Source: Dethiosulfovibrio salsuginis (GTDB taxonomy: Bacteria > Synergistota > Synergistia > Synergistales > Dethiosulfovibrionaceae). From it: DNA of 64,000 nucleotides. The translations under genes were made by a program, and so were the position numbers. Location of the stretch: positions 1-64,000 of the forward strand of contig NZ_FXBB01000004.1 of the NCBI RefSeq assembly GCF_900177735.1. Reading direction: 5' to 3'. Below the pieces are notes generated by a model, which made no database searches, was not told the DNA's origin, and worked only from the letters and a program-made list of their open reading frames with translations. Positions within the stretch are counted from its first letter, which is position 1; each line of letters begins with the position of its first letter. Positions 18,106-27,048 of the stretch are shown here, one piece after another.

Positions 18106-18133
18106 AGAAGAGGCCCTTTCGAGGGCCTCTTCT
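18106..18133 (+). terminator. Hairpin between surface-protein genes
   Basis: A perfect 11-bp stem, AGAAGAGGCCC / GGGCCTCTTCT, with a 6-nt loop. No T run follows; the next bases are instead an extended -10 promoter. It is probably a weak terminator or transcript-end stabiliser. Confidence 0.55.
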
Positions 18134-18141
18134 GCTATAAT
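18133..18141 (+). promoter_or_regulatory. Extended -10 promoter for the 902-residue protein gene
   Basis: TGC-TATAAT matches the extended -10 consensus perfectly and lies 40 bp before the GTG start. No good -35 box is visible because that position is taken by the hairpin. The same TGC-TAT pattern recurs in front of other genes in this window. Confidence 0.5.
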
Positions 18142-18180
18142 TTAACCGGTGGTTTTTGAGGAATAAGGAGGTCGACAAGT

Positions 18181-20889
18181 GTGAGAAAGAAAGCGGCATT
18201 GTTCGGCGGAATAGGTCTGGCCCTGATGGTCTTTATGACTATGGCCATGGCCGGGTCCTACACCTTTGAAGATGTGGTCAAAGGCCTGAAGGACTTTAAG
18301 GACGGAAAGGTGAATATCTCCTACGTTCAGGAGCGAATCGCCGGGTTTCTCGGCATCGAGGACGTTCCTTTCCGAGTGAGGTTGAACCGAGAGATTCGCA
18401 GGACTCCCGGCAAAGGTATCGTTACGTTTTGGTCCCTCAACGGCTGGGTGAACGAGGACGACAGCAGGATCGCCTCGGTCCGTATCTCCGTGGAGGGAGG
18501 TGGAGAGGATCTGGACGGAGAGACCGCCGATATGGTCTACTCTCCTGAGGATAGAGCCTGGTATGTCCCCGATTATCCTAAGTGGAACGAGCTTCCCTCT
18601 CAGGATATGGCCCTTAACGTGACTCTGACGTTGAAGGACGGATCGACTAAGTCCACCCGGTGGACGGCGAACCTAGGGAGCTTCGAGGCCCTTAAAGATG
18701 GCCTAGACGGCCCTCTTGCCTCCGTTAAGGTGACCAAAAACGGCTCCGTCCTGACCGTCTCCGACGATATGGCCTTGATCCTCGATCCCTTTGGGGACAA
18801 CCTGTTTGGCCTGGATATATCGTCGGTCTCCAGCGATCGTCTTATCGCCCCTGAGAAAATGTGGGGCTATATCCAGGAGAGGGTCAGAGACGGCAGAGGC
18901 CAGTACAGAGAGAGAGACGTCCTCCTGAAAGACGGAAAGATGGACCTGAACGAAGAGGGCTGGAAGGACGTTTTCTTCAGCAGAGGCAGCCTGTCCGCTA
19001 GGTTCTACCTCGCCGATTCTGGGGATACCTATCCCGACAATTTCTCCCTCTGTGGTCGTTTCGTGGCGGATATCTTCCCCGACGTTGTGGTAACTCCAAG
19101 GGTGGAGATGAGGCGGTTTTACGATTCCAACGGCGACGGTACCGCCTATTCTGAGCGGGTGGAGAACAAGAGGCTCAGGCTCGATTTTTACTCTATGGTC
19201 GGGGAGAGGCGTGTCTCCCGTCTGAGGGCGACTCTGGGGGATTCGGAGTTCGTCATGGACGCAAAGGATCCAACTAGCCGCTTTTTATCCGACTGGATGG
19301 TCGACGAGTACGGCGAGGCGGTGGAGGGGTACTACAGGCTTAGGGAGCTTTTCCCCGATACGATTGAGGGTGAAAAAGACCTTAAAGTGGAGATTTTCTA
19401 CGAGGAGAGCGACGGTTCTACTGTGAGCAGGAATCTGTCCATGCCGATTGAGACCACTATGGATCCCGGTCGGTTCCCGGTGGATCCCCGGTTTTACGCC
19501 ATGACCGAGGGCGGGGAGGAAAGGGAGATAACCCAGCCCGCCATAGGGGAGAGCGATTTCCAGTCCGTCCGGTTTACCTGGGACAACAGCGACCAAAACG
19601 CCGAGAGATATAGGGTGAAAAGCTATATATGGGCTATGGACGTGGAGAACAGAGAGGTCGAATTCGGTTCAGAATCCTGGAACTCCGGGATAACCGAGCT
19701 TTCCGTGGATCTGGACGACGACGATCTGCTGGAAGACTGGATCCGTGGAGATCTTATCCTCTATATGGACTACTCCGATGTTTACACCTACACCTTCTAC
19801 AAGCCTATCTTCAAGAGCGCCGATCCGGTAATAACCGGCAGTATTCACCTCCACCGCTTTATGAACGACGGTAAGCCTGGCGGGGATTATTTCGATCTGT
19901 GGTTCGTCCCGAGGATTATGTACCCCTCCTGGACGGTAAAGCAGTATCGTATGCCAGACCTGAGGAAGCTTCGTGTGCCCATAGAGGTCAACGGAGGAGA
20001 GTTCTGGATTCACGGCTTTAACCAGGGAGGGTACAACGATAGCTACGGTTTCGACGCTGAAGCCAAGCTTTCAGGGCCAAACCTGGTGTGGTCCGACGAT
20101 ATCGAGCCCGACGGCTGGAAAGCCAACGTGTCGGTGGATAAGGTTAACGCCGACCTCCGAAGGGACTGGACCTTTGAGGTTACCTATACCGATAACGTCG
20201 GTACCTTTACCGAGACCATAACCGTTCCTCTCGGAGAGGTGTCCGATATAGTTCCCGACGTGAAGTGGTTCGATAAGGACGGCCCGATGGCCGATAGCTC
20301 GGTTCTCTGGAGGGACAGCAGAGAGCTTTTAGGGGCGGAGGTTTCCTGCGACTCGATCAGAGATGGGTTTTTCACCGCCAACTGGAGTTTGCCCGACGGA
20401 ACATCCAACGGAAACTGGAACAACCTGGTGAACGAAGGTGGAGTGTGGAGGAATAGCTACCAGATCCCCGACGGCGTAGGGTATCTGGGCGGCCAGATCA
20501 TAGCCAATAGGTACTTCTCCGGTTCTAAGCTCGATATGCTTTACTTTGAGCATCGCTATTTCAGGGGGCCTGTCCAGGATCTGTGGGTAGGCGGCTGGCT
20601 TAACGAAGAGGGCACGGTCTATCATCTCCACCATATGACCTTGGCCGTGAGCGAGGAGTTTGATAGCTCTATTCTCGATGGTGCTGTGATCGTAGGCCCA
20701 TGGGATGAGCCTGTCCCAATCGCTTTCGATGGCTCTAGAGATCCCGATCCCTACTGGAGAAGCTATCAAATAGACCTCAAACCTATGGAGGGAATTTGGT
20801 CGAATGTGGATATGTCCTCTACGGACAGGGTGGAGTTCCGTCTGGTGAGCGGTTCTGAGACCATCGCCCTTTGGACTTTGAGCAAGTGA
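18181..20889 (+). CDS. Large secreted protein of unknown function
   Basis: A 902-residue product from a GTG preceded by AAGGAGG. The signal peptide is MRKKAALFGGIGLALMVFMT followed by MAMAG. The mature region starts with an amphipathic segment (YTFEDVVKGLKDFKDGKVNI), then is rich in Asp, Trp and Tyr. It has repeating beta-type modules, each with a D-x-D-G-x-type turn (for example DSNGDGTAYSERVE and DLDDDDLLEDW), which might bind calcium. It has no sorting tail and no transmembrane helix after the signal, so it should be released or held by partner proteins. I do not recognise a family. It sits 17 bp before the Ig-rich gene, probably in one operon with it. Confidence 0.8.
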   Translation: MRKKAALFGGIGLALMVFMTMAMAGSYTFEDVVKGLKDFKDGKVNISYVQERIAGFLGIEDVPFRVRLNREIRRTPGKGIVTFWSLNGWVNEDDSRIASVRISVEGGGEDLDGETADMVYSPEDRAWYVPDYPKWNELPSQDMALNVTLTLKDGSTKSTRWTANLGSFEALKDGLDGPLASVKVTKNGSVLTVSDDMALILDPFGDNLFGLDISSVSSDRLIAPEKMWGYIQERVRDGRGQYRERDVLLKDGKMDLNEEGWKDVFFSRGSLSARFYLADSGDTYPDNFSLCGRFVADIFPDVVVTPRVEMRRFYDSNGDGTAYSERVENKRLRLDFYSMVGERRVSRLRATLGDSEFVMDAKDPTSRFLSDWMVDEYGEAVEGYYRLRELFPDTIEGEKDLKVEIFYEESDGSTVSRNLSMPIETTMDPGRFPVDPRFYAMTEGGEEREITQPAIGESDFQSVRFTWDNSDQNAERYRVKSYIWAMDVENREVEFGSESWNSGITELSVDLDDDDLLEDWIRGDLILYMDYSDVYTYTFYKPIFKSADPVITGSIHLHRFMNDGKPGGDYFDLWFVPRIMYPSWTVKQYRMPDLRKLRVPIEVNGGEFWIHGFNQGGYNDSYGFDAEAKLSGPNLVWSDDIEPDGWKANVSVDKVNADLRRDWTFEVTYTDNVGTFTETITVPLGEVSDIVPDVKWFDKDGPMADSSVLWRDSRELLGAEVSCDSIRDGFFTANWSLPDGTSNGNWNNLVNEGGVWRNSYQIPDGVGYLGGQIIANRYFSGSKLDMLYFEHRYFRGPVQDLWVGGWLNEEGTVYHLHHMTLAVSEEFDSSILDGAVIVGPWDEPVPIAFDGSRDPDPYWRSYQIDLKPMEGIWSNVDMSSTDRVEFRLVSGSETIALWTLSK

Positions 20890-20914
20890 TTGGGGGAATC
20901 TTGAGGTGAATAAG

Positions 20915-23900
20915 ATGAATATGTCCCGAAGGCTTATGGCTCTGGCGATAGGGCTGGCGATAGGGCTGTTTTCCTCCGGTGCCTGGGCCTCCCATGTGCC
21001 GGTCTGGGGGATTTTTAACTCCGTTTCCGGGGCCCACGGCCCTGTTTTGATCAAAGGCACCCCTGTGGATCTGGGGCTGACCTACGTCGATCCTGGGACA
21101 CCTGCCCGGGCCCTTCAGGCGGATTTCAGCACCGAGGGCCTTACGGTCGATTCTATCCTTCCTGGTAAGGATCTTCCTGTAGGCTATACGGTGGAGTGGA
21201 GCCATATAGGCTCGGAGAAGCTCAGGATCGGCCTTCTGGCCTCCGGGGATAAGTCCGCTGCCCCTCTCCCTACCGGAGAGCTGGTCGTCGGAAAGCTTTC
21301 CCCCCTTCCTGAGGTGACCTCCGCTAGGTTTGTCCCTCTCTACTCCGAGGTGGTGGATTCGGTTGGCAGAGTTTTGGTCAGCGGGGATTTCTTCCTCGTA
21401 GACGGAGGCAAGCGGCCTATATCCGGGGATTTTCAGGTCGTGGACTCTCTGGTCTACGTAGAGGGAGGGGGCGTTTCCTTCGACTCTGAGGTCCAGGTGG
21501 GCAAGAGCGCCGATAAGGCCATCACCTTGATCAACCGGCTTCAGGAACCTGTGTCCGTCGACCTGTCGGTGGCCGAGCCCTTCTCCTTCCCTGTCGGATC
21601 TATAGGGATCCCCGGCGGCGGCTCCGCTGAGGTCAGGGCGGTCTTTGCCCCTTCCCGACCTGGTCGATATTCTCAGGCGGTGTCGGTCCAAAGTGGCTCC
21701 GCTACCTTAGGGGGATTCCGACTTGAGGCCGAGGCCAAAGCGGCCCCTCAGGCACAGCTGGCTCTGTCGCCCTCTTTTGTCGATTTCGGCACGGTTTTGG
21801 TGGGCAAGCCTTCATCCAGAAAGCTCGCTCTAAGCAACGTCGGTGACGGCGACTTCAGCGGTTCCGTTTCCGTATCAGGTGGCGGTTTTGCCCTATCCGG
21901 CGATGTCTCTATGTCGGTGAAGGCCGGAGAGTCCAAAGAGGTCGAGGTTGTCCTTACCGCCGGTGGCTCTGGATCGGTGGACGGTCGTCTGGAGGTTAAA
22001 GCCGCCGTCGCCGGAACGTCCCGTAACTCGGTGAGAGCAGGGCTTTCGGGCTACGGCCTGGCCAGAAGAGCGGCGGAGACCGTTATACCTCAGAATATCT
22101 TCGTCACAAGCCCGGACGTTCAGTCCGCCTCGGTTGCCCTTTCCAACATCGGCGACGTGGATTTGACCGTTAAGCTCAGTCGCCATTGGGCTCCCTACGG
22201 CAGGCCCTTTTTCGACTGGACCTTCCAGGGCGTCAGCAACGACGAGAGCTTCGTCGGTGCCTTGAGCGCCGATAAGAGCGATTCGGTGAGGATAGACCTT
22301 AACGATTATATCTCCAGTATCCGCAACCACGTGGCCCGTAACTCCCTTCTGGTGGTTTTGGGCAACGAGGCGGAAAAATATCAAAGAAGCTACACCGTTA
22401 TGATAAGAGGTCTGGAGGACGCAGCGGTTCCCGCTTTCCTGCCTATGGGTAGATCTTTAGCCTACGGCAACGTCCTCGAGGGAACCAGCTCTACTAAGGC
22501 TATTTTGCTCTCCAACGAGGGCAAAAAGGCTATGAGCTATGAAGTGTCCCTTTCGGGCTCCGGCTTTGCCATGGCCGTGCCTGGGGACAGCACAGGTACC
22601 ATAGCCGGTGGAGACTCCAAAGCCCTTCAGGTTGCCTTCACGCCGGTTTCAGCCGATTCTGTGACGGGAAAGGCCACTGTGGTGGTGACCGAGGCCGGTT
22701 CGGCAAACCGCTGGACCAGGGTCTACGATCTTTCGGCAACAGGAACCACTCTGTCTAAGGTGGTCTGTGGCTATCCCTCTTCGGTGGTCATACCTCCTGT
22801 GCCTATGGGAACCGAGGTTCCTCCCTCTGCGACCTTCTCCATCGTTAACAGAGGAAGTGCAGATGGCCTGGTGGTGTCCGGTGACGTGTCTCCCGATCTC
22901 TTCGTCCTCGACGGCGCCCTTTCGGGGGTGTCCCTTAACGCCGGTGAGGAGCGTACTTTCTCCGTGAGGCTTAAAGACGTCGACAAGGCGGGGGTTTTTG
23001 AGGGAGCTATAACCCTCACCACCAACGACGATGAGAGGCCATCGGTTTCCATTCCTCTTACCGCCGAACTGTTGGAGGTAAACTCCGACGGTGTGCCTTC
23101 CGATAAGGTCGATCCTTCCGCCCACGCCAGTATATCCGCCGATAAGGTGGCAGGGGTTAAAGAGGGCGGCAACGCCTTAGGCATAGGGGTAAACAGCGAT
23201 CTGGTCTCCAGGGATATAAAACTGGCCGCTCCCCTTAACTTCGACGATGCGGTTAAGAGGATGACCGTCAGTGCCGACTGGGGCGACAAGGCTCTGGCCC
23301 TTCCCTCGGGGCTTTGGAACGTGACGGTGGACTGTGCCGCCGGTGAGGTAGTGGTTATAGATGCTAAGGTGAACGATATGCCTGCCGACGCTTCCTGGTG
23401 GAAACTGACCTGGAATCCCGACGATTACAGCTCTTCCTTCGAGGCCATGACGGAGATATCCCTGGACGTGGATCTCGCTTCCAGCGATGAGGCCATTTTC
23501 GCCAAAAACCAGGCCCTCTTCCCCGATCCTGGCCATCCCGGCGGGGGCTATTTCGTCCGTACCGGTGCGAACTCCGTTAAGCTCTATATCGTCGAGGGCG
23601 GCATCTACGACGCCGATAGGCAGAGAAACGGCCGTCTCGTAGATCCCGGCGGAGTTGGCAAACTTGAGCCTAAATCGACTCCCGATCCTGAGAGGAACCC
23701 TGTGGCGGAGCTTTCCGTCGTCGGTGGAACTTTGTCCTCCGGTGCTGGCTCTATCTCCGAGAGCGATATAAAGGCGTTTTTCGTGAACGCTGGCGATAAG
23801 CTTGAGGTGTTAGGGTCCAAGAAGGTCACCGTTACCGCTCTCAGTGTGGACGTTACGTCTGTGTCTCTGGACGTGACCTTTAAGGATATGGCCGACGGCA

Positions 23901-24811
23901 CCGACACCTTTACGGTCTTCGCCAAAAAACGCTCTACCGGAAAGGTCGAGGTTCTGAAATCGGACCGATCCAGCAAGTCTATCAAGACCGTCTCGGGGGT
24001 CGAAACGGCCTCGGTTGAGAGGAAGATGACCGTCACTATGACCGATAACTCTGCGTACGATCAGGATGAAGCCACTGGCACCGTGGTCTACGAGCTGGGC
24101 TTCACTGGGTCTAAAGGGGTTTCACCGGTAGATCCTGACGGCCCTGGAGGAAGCAGCTCCAGCGGTTGTTCCGTAGGGTTCTCCGGCTGGGGGCTGTTGC
24201 TCCTTCTGCCCCTTCTTTTCCTGAAAAAGGGCAGGTTCTCCGCTATGGTTTTGGTCGGAGCTTTGGCCTTGACCGGATCGGCCTGGGCTGCGGAGGTCTC
24301 TCTGAAGGCCCCTTCGGTCTGGGAGCCTGGGGTGGACTACGATCTCCCCATCTCCGTCTCGGTAGGAGAGGGAGAGCAGCTGACCTCTTTCACCGCCGAT
24401 CTGGATTTTCGTTCCGACAGGGTTAAGGCCTTCGCCAGCGGGGTTCAGCTTTCCTCCGCGATGTACGGCAAGGGCTGGAACGTGAGGGTGTCTCAGTTCG
24501 ATCTTCCGGGCAACGTCCGTCGTATCAGGATCCTTATGTACGGCGACAGCCCTCTGGAGTCCGGCGAGATAGCTACCGTTAAGGCCTCCGCCTTAAGTTC
24601 CTCTTCCCTGGCCTCCAGGAGCATCGGTTTCGTCGCCGACAGCCCTAAAGCCGGTGACGACGACGGAAACGTGGTTAAGGTGGACAGCGGAACTTCCCAA
24701 GGGGAGGTGTCCCAGTCCTCCGGCAGCGGCGGTGGCTGCTCTTTAGGACTTCTAGCCCCTGCCTCCCTTCTGCTTCTGGCCCCGATGGTGGTGCTTTTCT
24801 CAAGAAGGTAA
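20915..24811 (+). CDS. Ig-rich surface protein with two tandem Synergist-CTERM tails (fused protein)
   Basis: About 1298 residues. The ATG at 20915 has a GAGGTGA ribosome site at ideal distance; GTG at 20906 is an alternative. A signal peptide (ALAIGLAIGLFSSGAWA) is followed by four or five ASPM/HYDIN-like Ig modules, marked by phrases such as VDFGTVLVGKPSSRKLAL, LAYGNVLEGTSSTKAILLSN and FSIVNRGSADGLVV. At about residue 1085 a full sorting tail appears (SSSSGCSVGF, a Leu-rich helix, LKKG). The frame runs straight on into a second signal-peptide-like stretch (AMVLVGALALTGSAWA), a cohesin-like beta domain of about 140 residues, and a second terminal tail (GSGGGCSLG, helix, RR). This reads as two secreted proteins fused in frame. 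Confidence 0.82.
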   Translation: MNMSRRLMALAIGLAIGLFSSGAWASHVPVWGIFNSVSGAHGPVLIKGTPVDLGLTYVDPGTPARALQADFSTEGLTVDSILPGKDLPVGYTVEWSHIGSEKLRIGLLASGDKSAAPLPTGELVVGKLSPLPEVTSARFVPLYSEVVDSVGRVLVSGDFFLVDGGKRPISGDFQVVDSLVYVEGGGVSFDSEVQVGKSADKAITLINRLQEPVSVDLSVAEPFSFPVGSIGIPGGGSAEVRAVFAPSRPGRYSQAVSVQSGSATLGGFRLEAEAKAAPQAQLALSPSFVDFGTVLVGKPSSRKLALSNVGDGDFSGSVSVSGGGFALSGDVSMSVKAGESKEVEVVLTAGGSGSVDGRLEVKAAVAGTSRNSVRAGLSGYGLARRAAETVIPQNIFVTSPDVQSASVALSNIGDVDLTVKLSRHWAPYGRPFFDWTFQGVSNDESFVGALSADKSDSVRIDLNDYISSIRNHVARNSLLVVLGNEAEKYQRSYTVMIRGLEDAAVPAFLPMGRSLAYGNVLEGTSSTKAILLSNEGKKAMSYEVSLSGSGFAMAVPGDSTGTIAGGDSKALQVAFTPVSADSVTGKATVVVTEAGSANRWTRVYDLSATGTTLSKVVCGYPSSVVIPPVPMGTEVPPSATFSIVNRGSADGLVVSGDVSPDLFVLDGALSGVSLNAGEERTFSVRLKDVDKAGVFEGAITLTTNDDERPSVSIPLTAELLEVNSDGVPSDKVDPSAHASISADKVAGVKEGGNALGIGVNSDLVSRDIKLAAPLNFDDAVKRMTVSADWGDKALALPSGLWNVTVDCAAGEVVVIDAKVNDMPADASWWKLTWNPDDYSSSFEAMTEISLDVDLASSDEAIFAKNQALFPDPGHPGGGYFVRTGANSVKLYIVEGGIYDADRQRNGRLVDPGGVGKLEPKSTPDPERNPVAELSVVGGTLSSGAGSISESDIKAFFVNAGDKLEVLGSKKVTVTALSVDVTSVSLDVTFKDMADGTDTFTVFAKKRSTGKVEVLKSDRSSKSIKTVSGVETASVERKMTVTMTDNSAYDQDEATGTVVYELGFTGSKGVSPVDPDGPGGSSSSGCSVGFSGWGLLLLLPLLFLKKGRFSAMVLVGALALTGSAWAAEVSLKAPSVWEPGVDYDLPISVSVGEGEQLTSFTADLDFRSDRVKAFASGVQLSSAMYGKGWNVRVSQFDLPGNVRRIRILMYGDSPLESGEIATVKASALSSSSLASRSIGFVADSPKAGDDDGNVVKVDSGTSQGEVSQSSGSGGGCSLGLLAPASLLLLAPMVVLFSRR

Positions 24812-24826
24812 AATAAGTGTAGAATA

Positions 24827-24859
24827 CACGGAGGCACAGGCTAAGCCTGTGCCTCCGTG
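24827..24859 (+). terminator. Perfect 15-bp hairpin at the end of the surface-protein cluster
   Basis: CACGGAGGCACAGGC and its exact complement are separated by TAA. No T run follows, but the stem is very stable and sits 16 bp after the stop codon. Confidence 0.65.
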
Positions 24860-24884
24860 CTTCGTAGTCAGGAAGGATAAGCTC

Positions 24885-24913
24885 TTGACCAAATGGATTG
24901 TGAGTAGTATTTT
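24885..24913 (+). promoter_or_regulatory. Candidate promoter of the glycan operon
   Basis: TTGACC (24885-24890) and TATTTT (24908-24913) are 17 bp apart, upstream of the acetyltransferase start. A 6-bp inverted repeat (TGAGTA / TACTCA) overlaps the -10 box and could be an operator. Confidence 0.5.
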
Positions 24914-24947
24914 TACTCATAGAATTTGTACTGAAAGGGGAATCCCT

Positions 24948-25694
24948 ATGATCCATATAACCTGCCCCGACACGGTCACGTTAGGGGAGAACGTCGTAAT
25001 AGAAAAAGGGGTTACTCTGGGCGAGAACGTCCAGATTGGCCACAACGTCGTAATAAAGTCCGGGGTGGTCGTAGGGGACGGATCTATCGTCTTGGACGGC
25101 TCCATCCTGGGCAAGCTCCCCGCCAAGGCTGGCCTCTCCGCCACCACCGGCGAGGTAGTGGAACTTCCCCCTCTGATCCTCGGCAAAAACGTCACAGTAG
25201 GGGCCAACTGCGTTATATATCGTGGGGCTTCCGTCGGTGACGGGGTCTTCTTCGGCGACTGCGCCACCGTCCGAGAGGACGTGAGCATAGGCGAGCTGAC
25301 CATAATAGGCCGAGGGGCCACGGTGGAGAACAAGACCACCATAGGCATGAGGTGTAAAATAGAGACCAACGCATACATAACCGCCATGAGCACCGTGGAG
25401 GACTACTGTTTTATAGCCCCATCGGTGGCCTTCTCAAACGACAACTACCTGGGCCGCACCGAAGAGCGCAAAAAACACTTCGCAGGGCCGATCCTCCGAA
25501 AGGGAGCCAGAGTAGGCGTCAACGCGACGTTGCTCCCAGGGATTGAGATAGGCCAAGACGCTCTGGTGGCCGCAGGAGCGGTGGTCACAAAGGACGTTCC
25601 TCCCAGGACCATCGTCGCGGGATGTCCCGCCAGGCCCTTCGGGGAAGTGCCGGAAGAGCAGCTCATAGAGAACCAGACATTCTACATAAGGTAA
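24948..25694 (+). CDS. WbpD-like left-handed beta-helix N-acetyltransferase
   Basis: A 248-residue hexapeptide-repeat acyltransferase. Nearly the whole chain consists of [LIV]-G-x-x repeats (for example TLGENVQIGHNVVIKSG). The start at MIHITCPD has a GAAAGGGGA ribosome site; the open frame upstream runs through the promoter and terminator and is not coding. In the WbpA-WbpB-WbpE-WbpD pathway such enzymes acetylate the 3-amino group of UDP-2-acetamido-3-amino-glucuronate. The next two genes look like WbpA and WbpB, which supports that role. No WbpE aminotransferase is in this operon. Other 3-N-acetyltransferases (WlbB type) are the nearest alternative. Confidence 0.82.
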   Translation: MIHITCPDTVTLGENVVIEKGVTLGENVQIGHNVVIKSGVVVGDGSIVLDGSILGKLPAKAGLSATTGEVVELPPLILGKNVTVGANCVIYRGASVGDGVFFGDCATVREDVSIGELTIIGRGATVENKTTIGMRCKIETNAYITAMSTVEDYCFIAPSVAFSNDNYLGRTEERKKHFAGPILRKGARVGVNATLLPGIEIGQDALVAAGAVVTKDVPPRTIVAGCPARPFGEVPEEQLIENQTFYIR

Positions 25695-25707
25695 AGGGGA
25701 CAAGTAT

Positions 25708-27027
25708 ATGGCTTTGTTGGACAAAATAAAGGATAAGAGTGCAAAAATAGGGGTCATAGGCCTGGGCTACGTGGGGCTTCCTCTTGCGGTGGAAAAGGCA
25801 AAAGCTGGCTACACCGTGACAGGCTTTGACGTGCAGGGAGACAAGTGCGACAAGGTCAACAGGGGGGAGAACTACATAGGCGACGTTGTTCCCGAGGAGC
25901 TTATGGACCTGGTGTCCCGTGGGCTTATCTCCGCCACCACCGACTTCGACGGCCTGAAGGGCTGCGACGTGGTCGCCATATGCGTCCCCACGCCGCTGGA
26001 CAAGTTCAAACAGCCCGACCTGTCCTACGTCGAGGCCTCCACAAAAGAGGTTGCAAGCAGGCTCCATAAGGACATGCTTGTGGTTTTAGAATCCACCACC
26101 TACCCCGGAACCACCGAGGAAATCCTGAAGCCCCTCCTCGAGGCGTCTGGCTTAAAGGTGGGAACCGACATATACCTGGCCTTCAGCCCCGAGAGGGTAG
26201 ATCCAGGCAACGCCACCTACAAAACCCACAACACCCCTAAGGTGGTCGGTGGCTGTACCTCAGCCTGCACCGAGGTCGCCAAAACCCTTTACGAAGCGGT
26301 TTTAGACGCCCCGGTCTGCGTCGTCTCCAGCCCTAAAGAGGCGGAGGCCACTAAAATACTTGAAAACACCTTCCGCATAGTAAACTGTGCCCTTGCCAAC
26401 GAAATGGCCGTACTCTGCAACAAAATGGGCATAAACCTCTGGGAGGTCATAAAGGCGGCGTCCACAAAGCCCTTCGGCTTTGTCCCCTTCTACCCCGGCC
26501 CGGGAATAGGGGGCCACTGTATTCCCCTGGACCCCTTCTACCTCACCTACAAGGCCAGGGAATACGACTACCACACAAGGCTCATAGAGCTGGCTGGGGA
26601 GATTAACGACTCCATGCCCGACCACGTGGTCGAAAGGCTCATGGACCTGCTGAACGACCGATGCAAGGCCCTAAAGTGCAGCAAAATCCTGATCCTCGGA
26701 GTCGCCTACAAAGGGGACATCGACGACCTGAGAGAATCGCCTGCCCTGAAGGTATGGGAGAACCTGGAGTCCAAAGGAGCCTCGGTCGACTACCACGACC
26801 CCTATTGCCCCACGGTTCACTGGAAGGGGCAGGAGATCGCCTCAACCGAGCTTACCGAGGAAGTCCTAAGGGCCTACGACGCTGTTGTAATAACCACCGG
26901 ACATAAGCACAAGGTGGACTACGCCCTTATCGCCAAAAACACCCAGCTCATATTCGACACCAAAAACGCCCTGGCCCCGTCGGTGGAAACCCCTCGGGAA
27001 GAGCTTGTAAACCTGCACCTGCTCTAG
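25708..27027 (+). CDS. UDP-N-acetylhexosamine 6-dehydrogenase (WbpA/WecC family)
   Basis: The 439-residue enzyme has the Rossmann motif GVIGLGYVGLPLA, a conserved LESTTYPGTTEE, FSPERVDPGN, and the catalytic cysteine in GIGGHCIPLDPFYL; GVAYKGDIDDLRESPA lies in the C-terminal domain. SPERVDPG with GGHCIPLDP separates the UDP-GlcNAc/UDP-ManNAc dehydrogenases from UDP-glucose dehydrogenase (the ugd gene at 2186 has GGSCFPKD). It should oxidise UDP-GlcNAc to UDP-GlcNAcA with NAD. It lies 13 bp after the acetyltransferase and 21 bp before the oxidoreductase, the first three members of an operon. Confidence 0.88.
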   Translation: MALLDKIKDKSAKIGVIGLGYVGLPLAVEKAKAGYTVTGFDVQGDKCDKVNRGENYIGDVVPEELMDLVSRGLISATTDFDGLKGCDVVAICVPTPLDKFKQPDLSYVEASTKEVASRLHKDMLVVLESTTYPGTTEEILKPLLEASGLKVGTDIYLAFSPERVDPGNATYKTHNTPKVVGGCTSACTEVAKTLYEAVLDAPVCVVSSPKEAEATKILENTFRIVNCALANEMAVLCNKMGINLWEVIKAASTKPFGFVPFYPGPGIGGHCIPLDPFYLTYKAREYDYHTRLIELAGEINDSMPDHVVERLMDLLNDRCKALKCSKILILGVAYKGDIDDLRESPALKVWENLESKGASVDYHDPYCPTVHWKGQEIASTELTEEVLRAYDAVVITTGHKHKVDYALIAKNTQLIFDTKNALAPSVETPREELVNLHLL

Positions 27028-27048
27028 GGCCCATAAGGAGACCTATAA

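Noticed and set aside
20329-21691. Two long minus-strand open frames opposite the surface-protein genes
   Set aside because: Low-complexity, basic products with no ribosome site or family match, opposite genes with signal peptides and recognisable domains.
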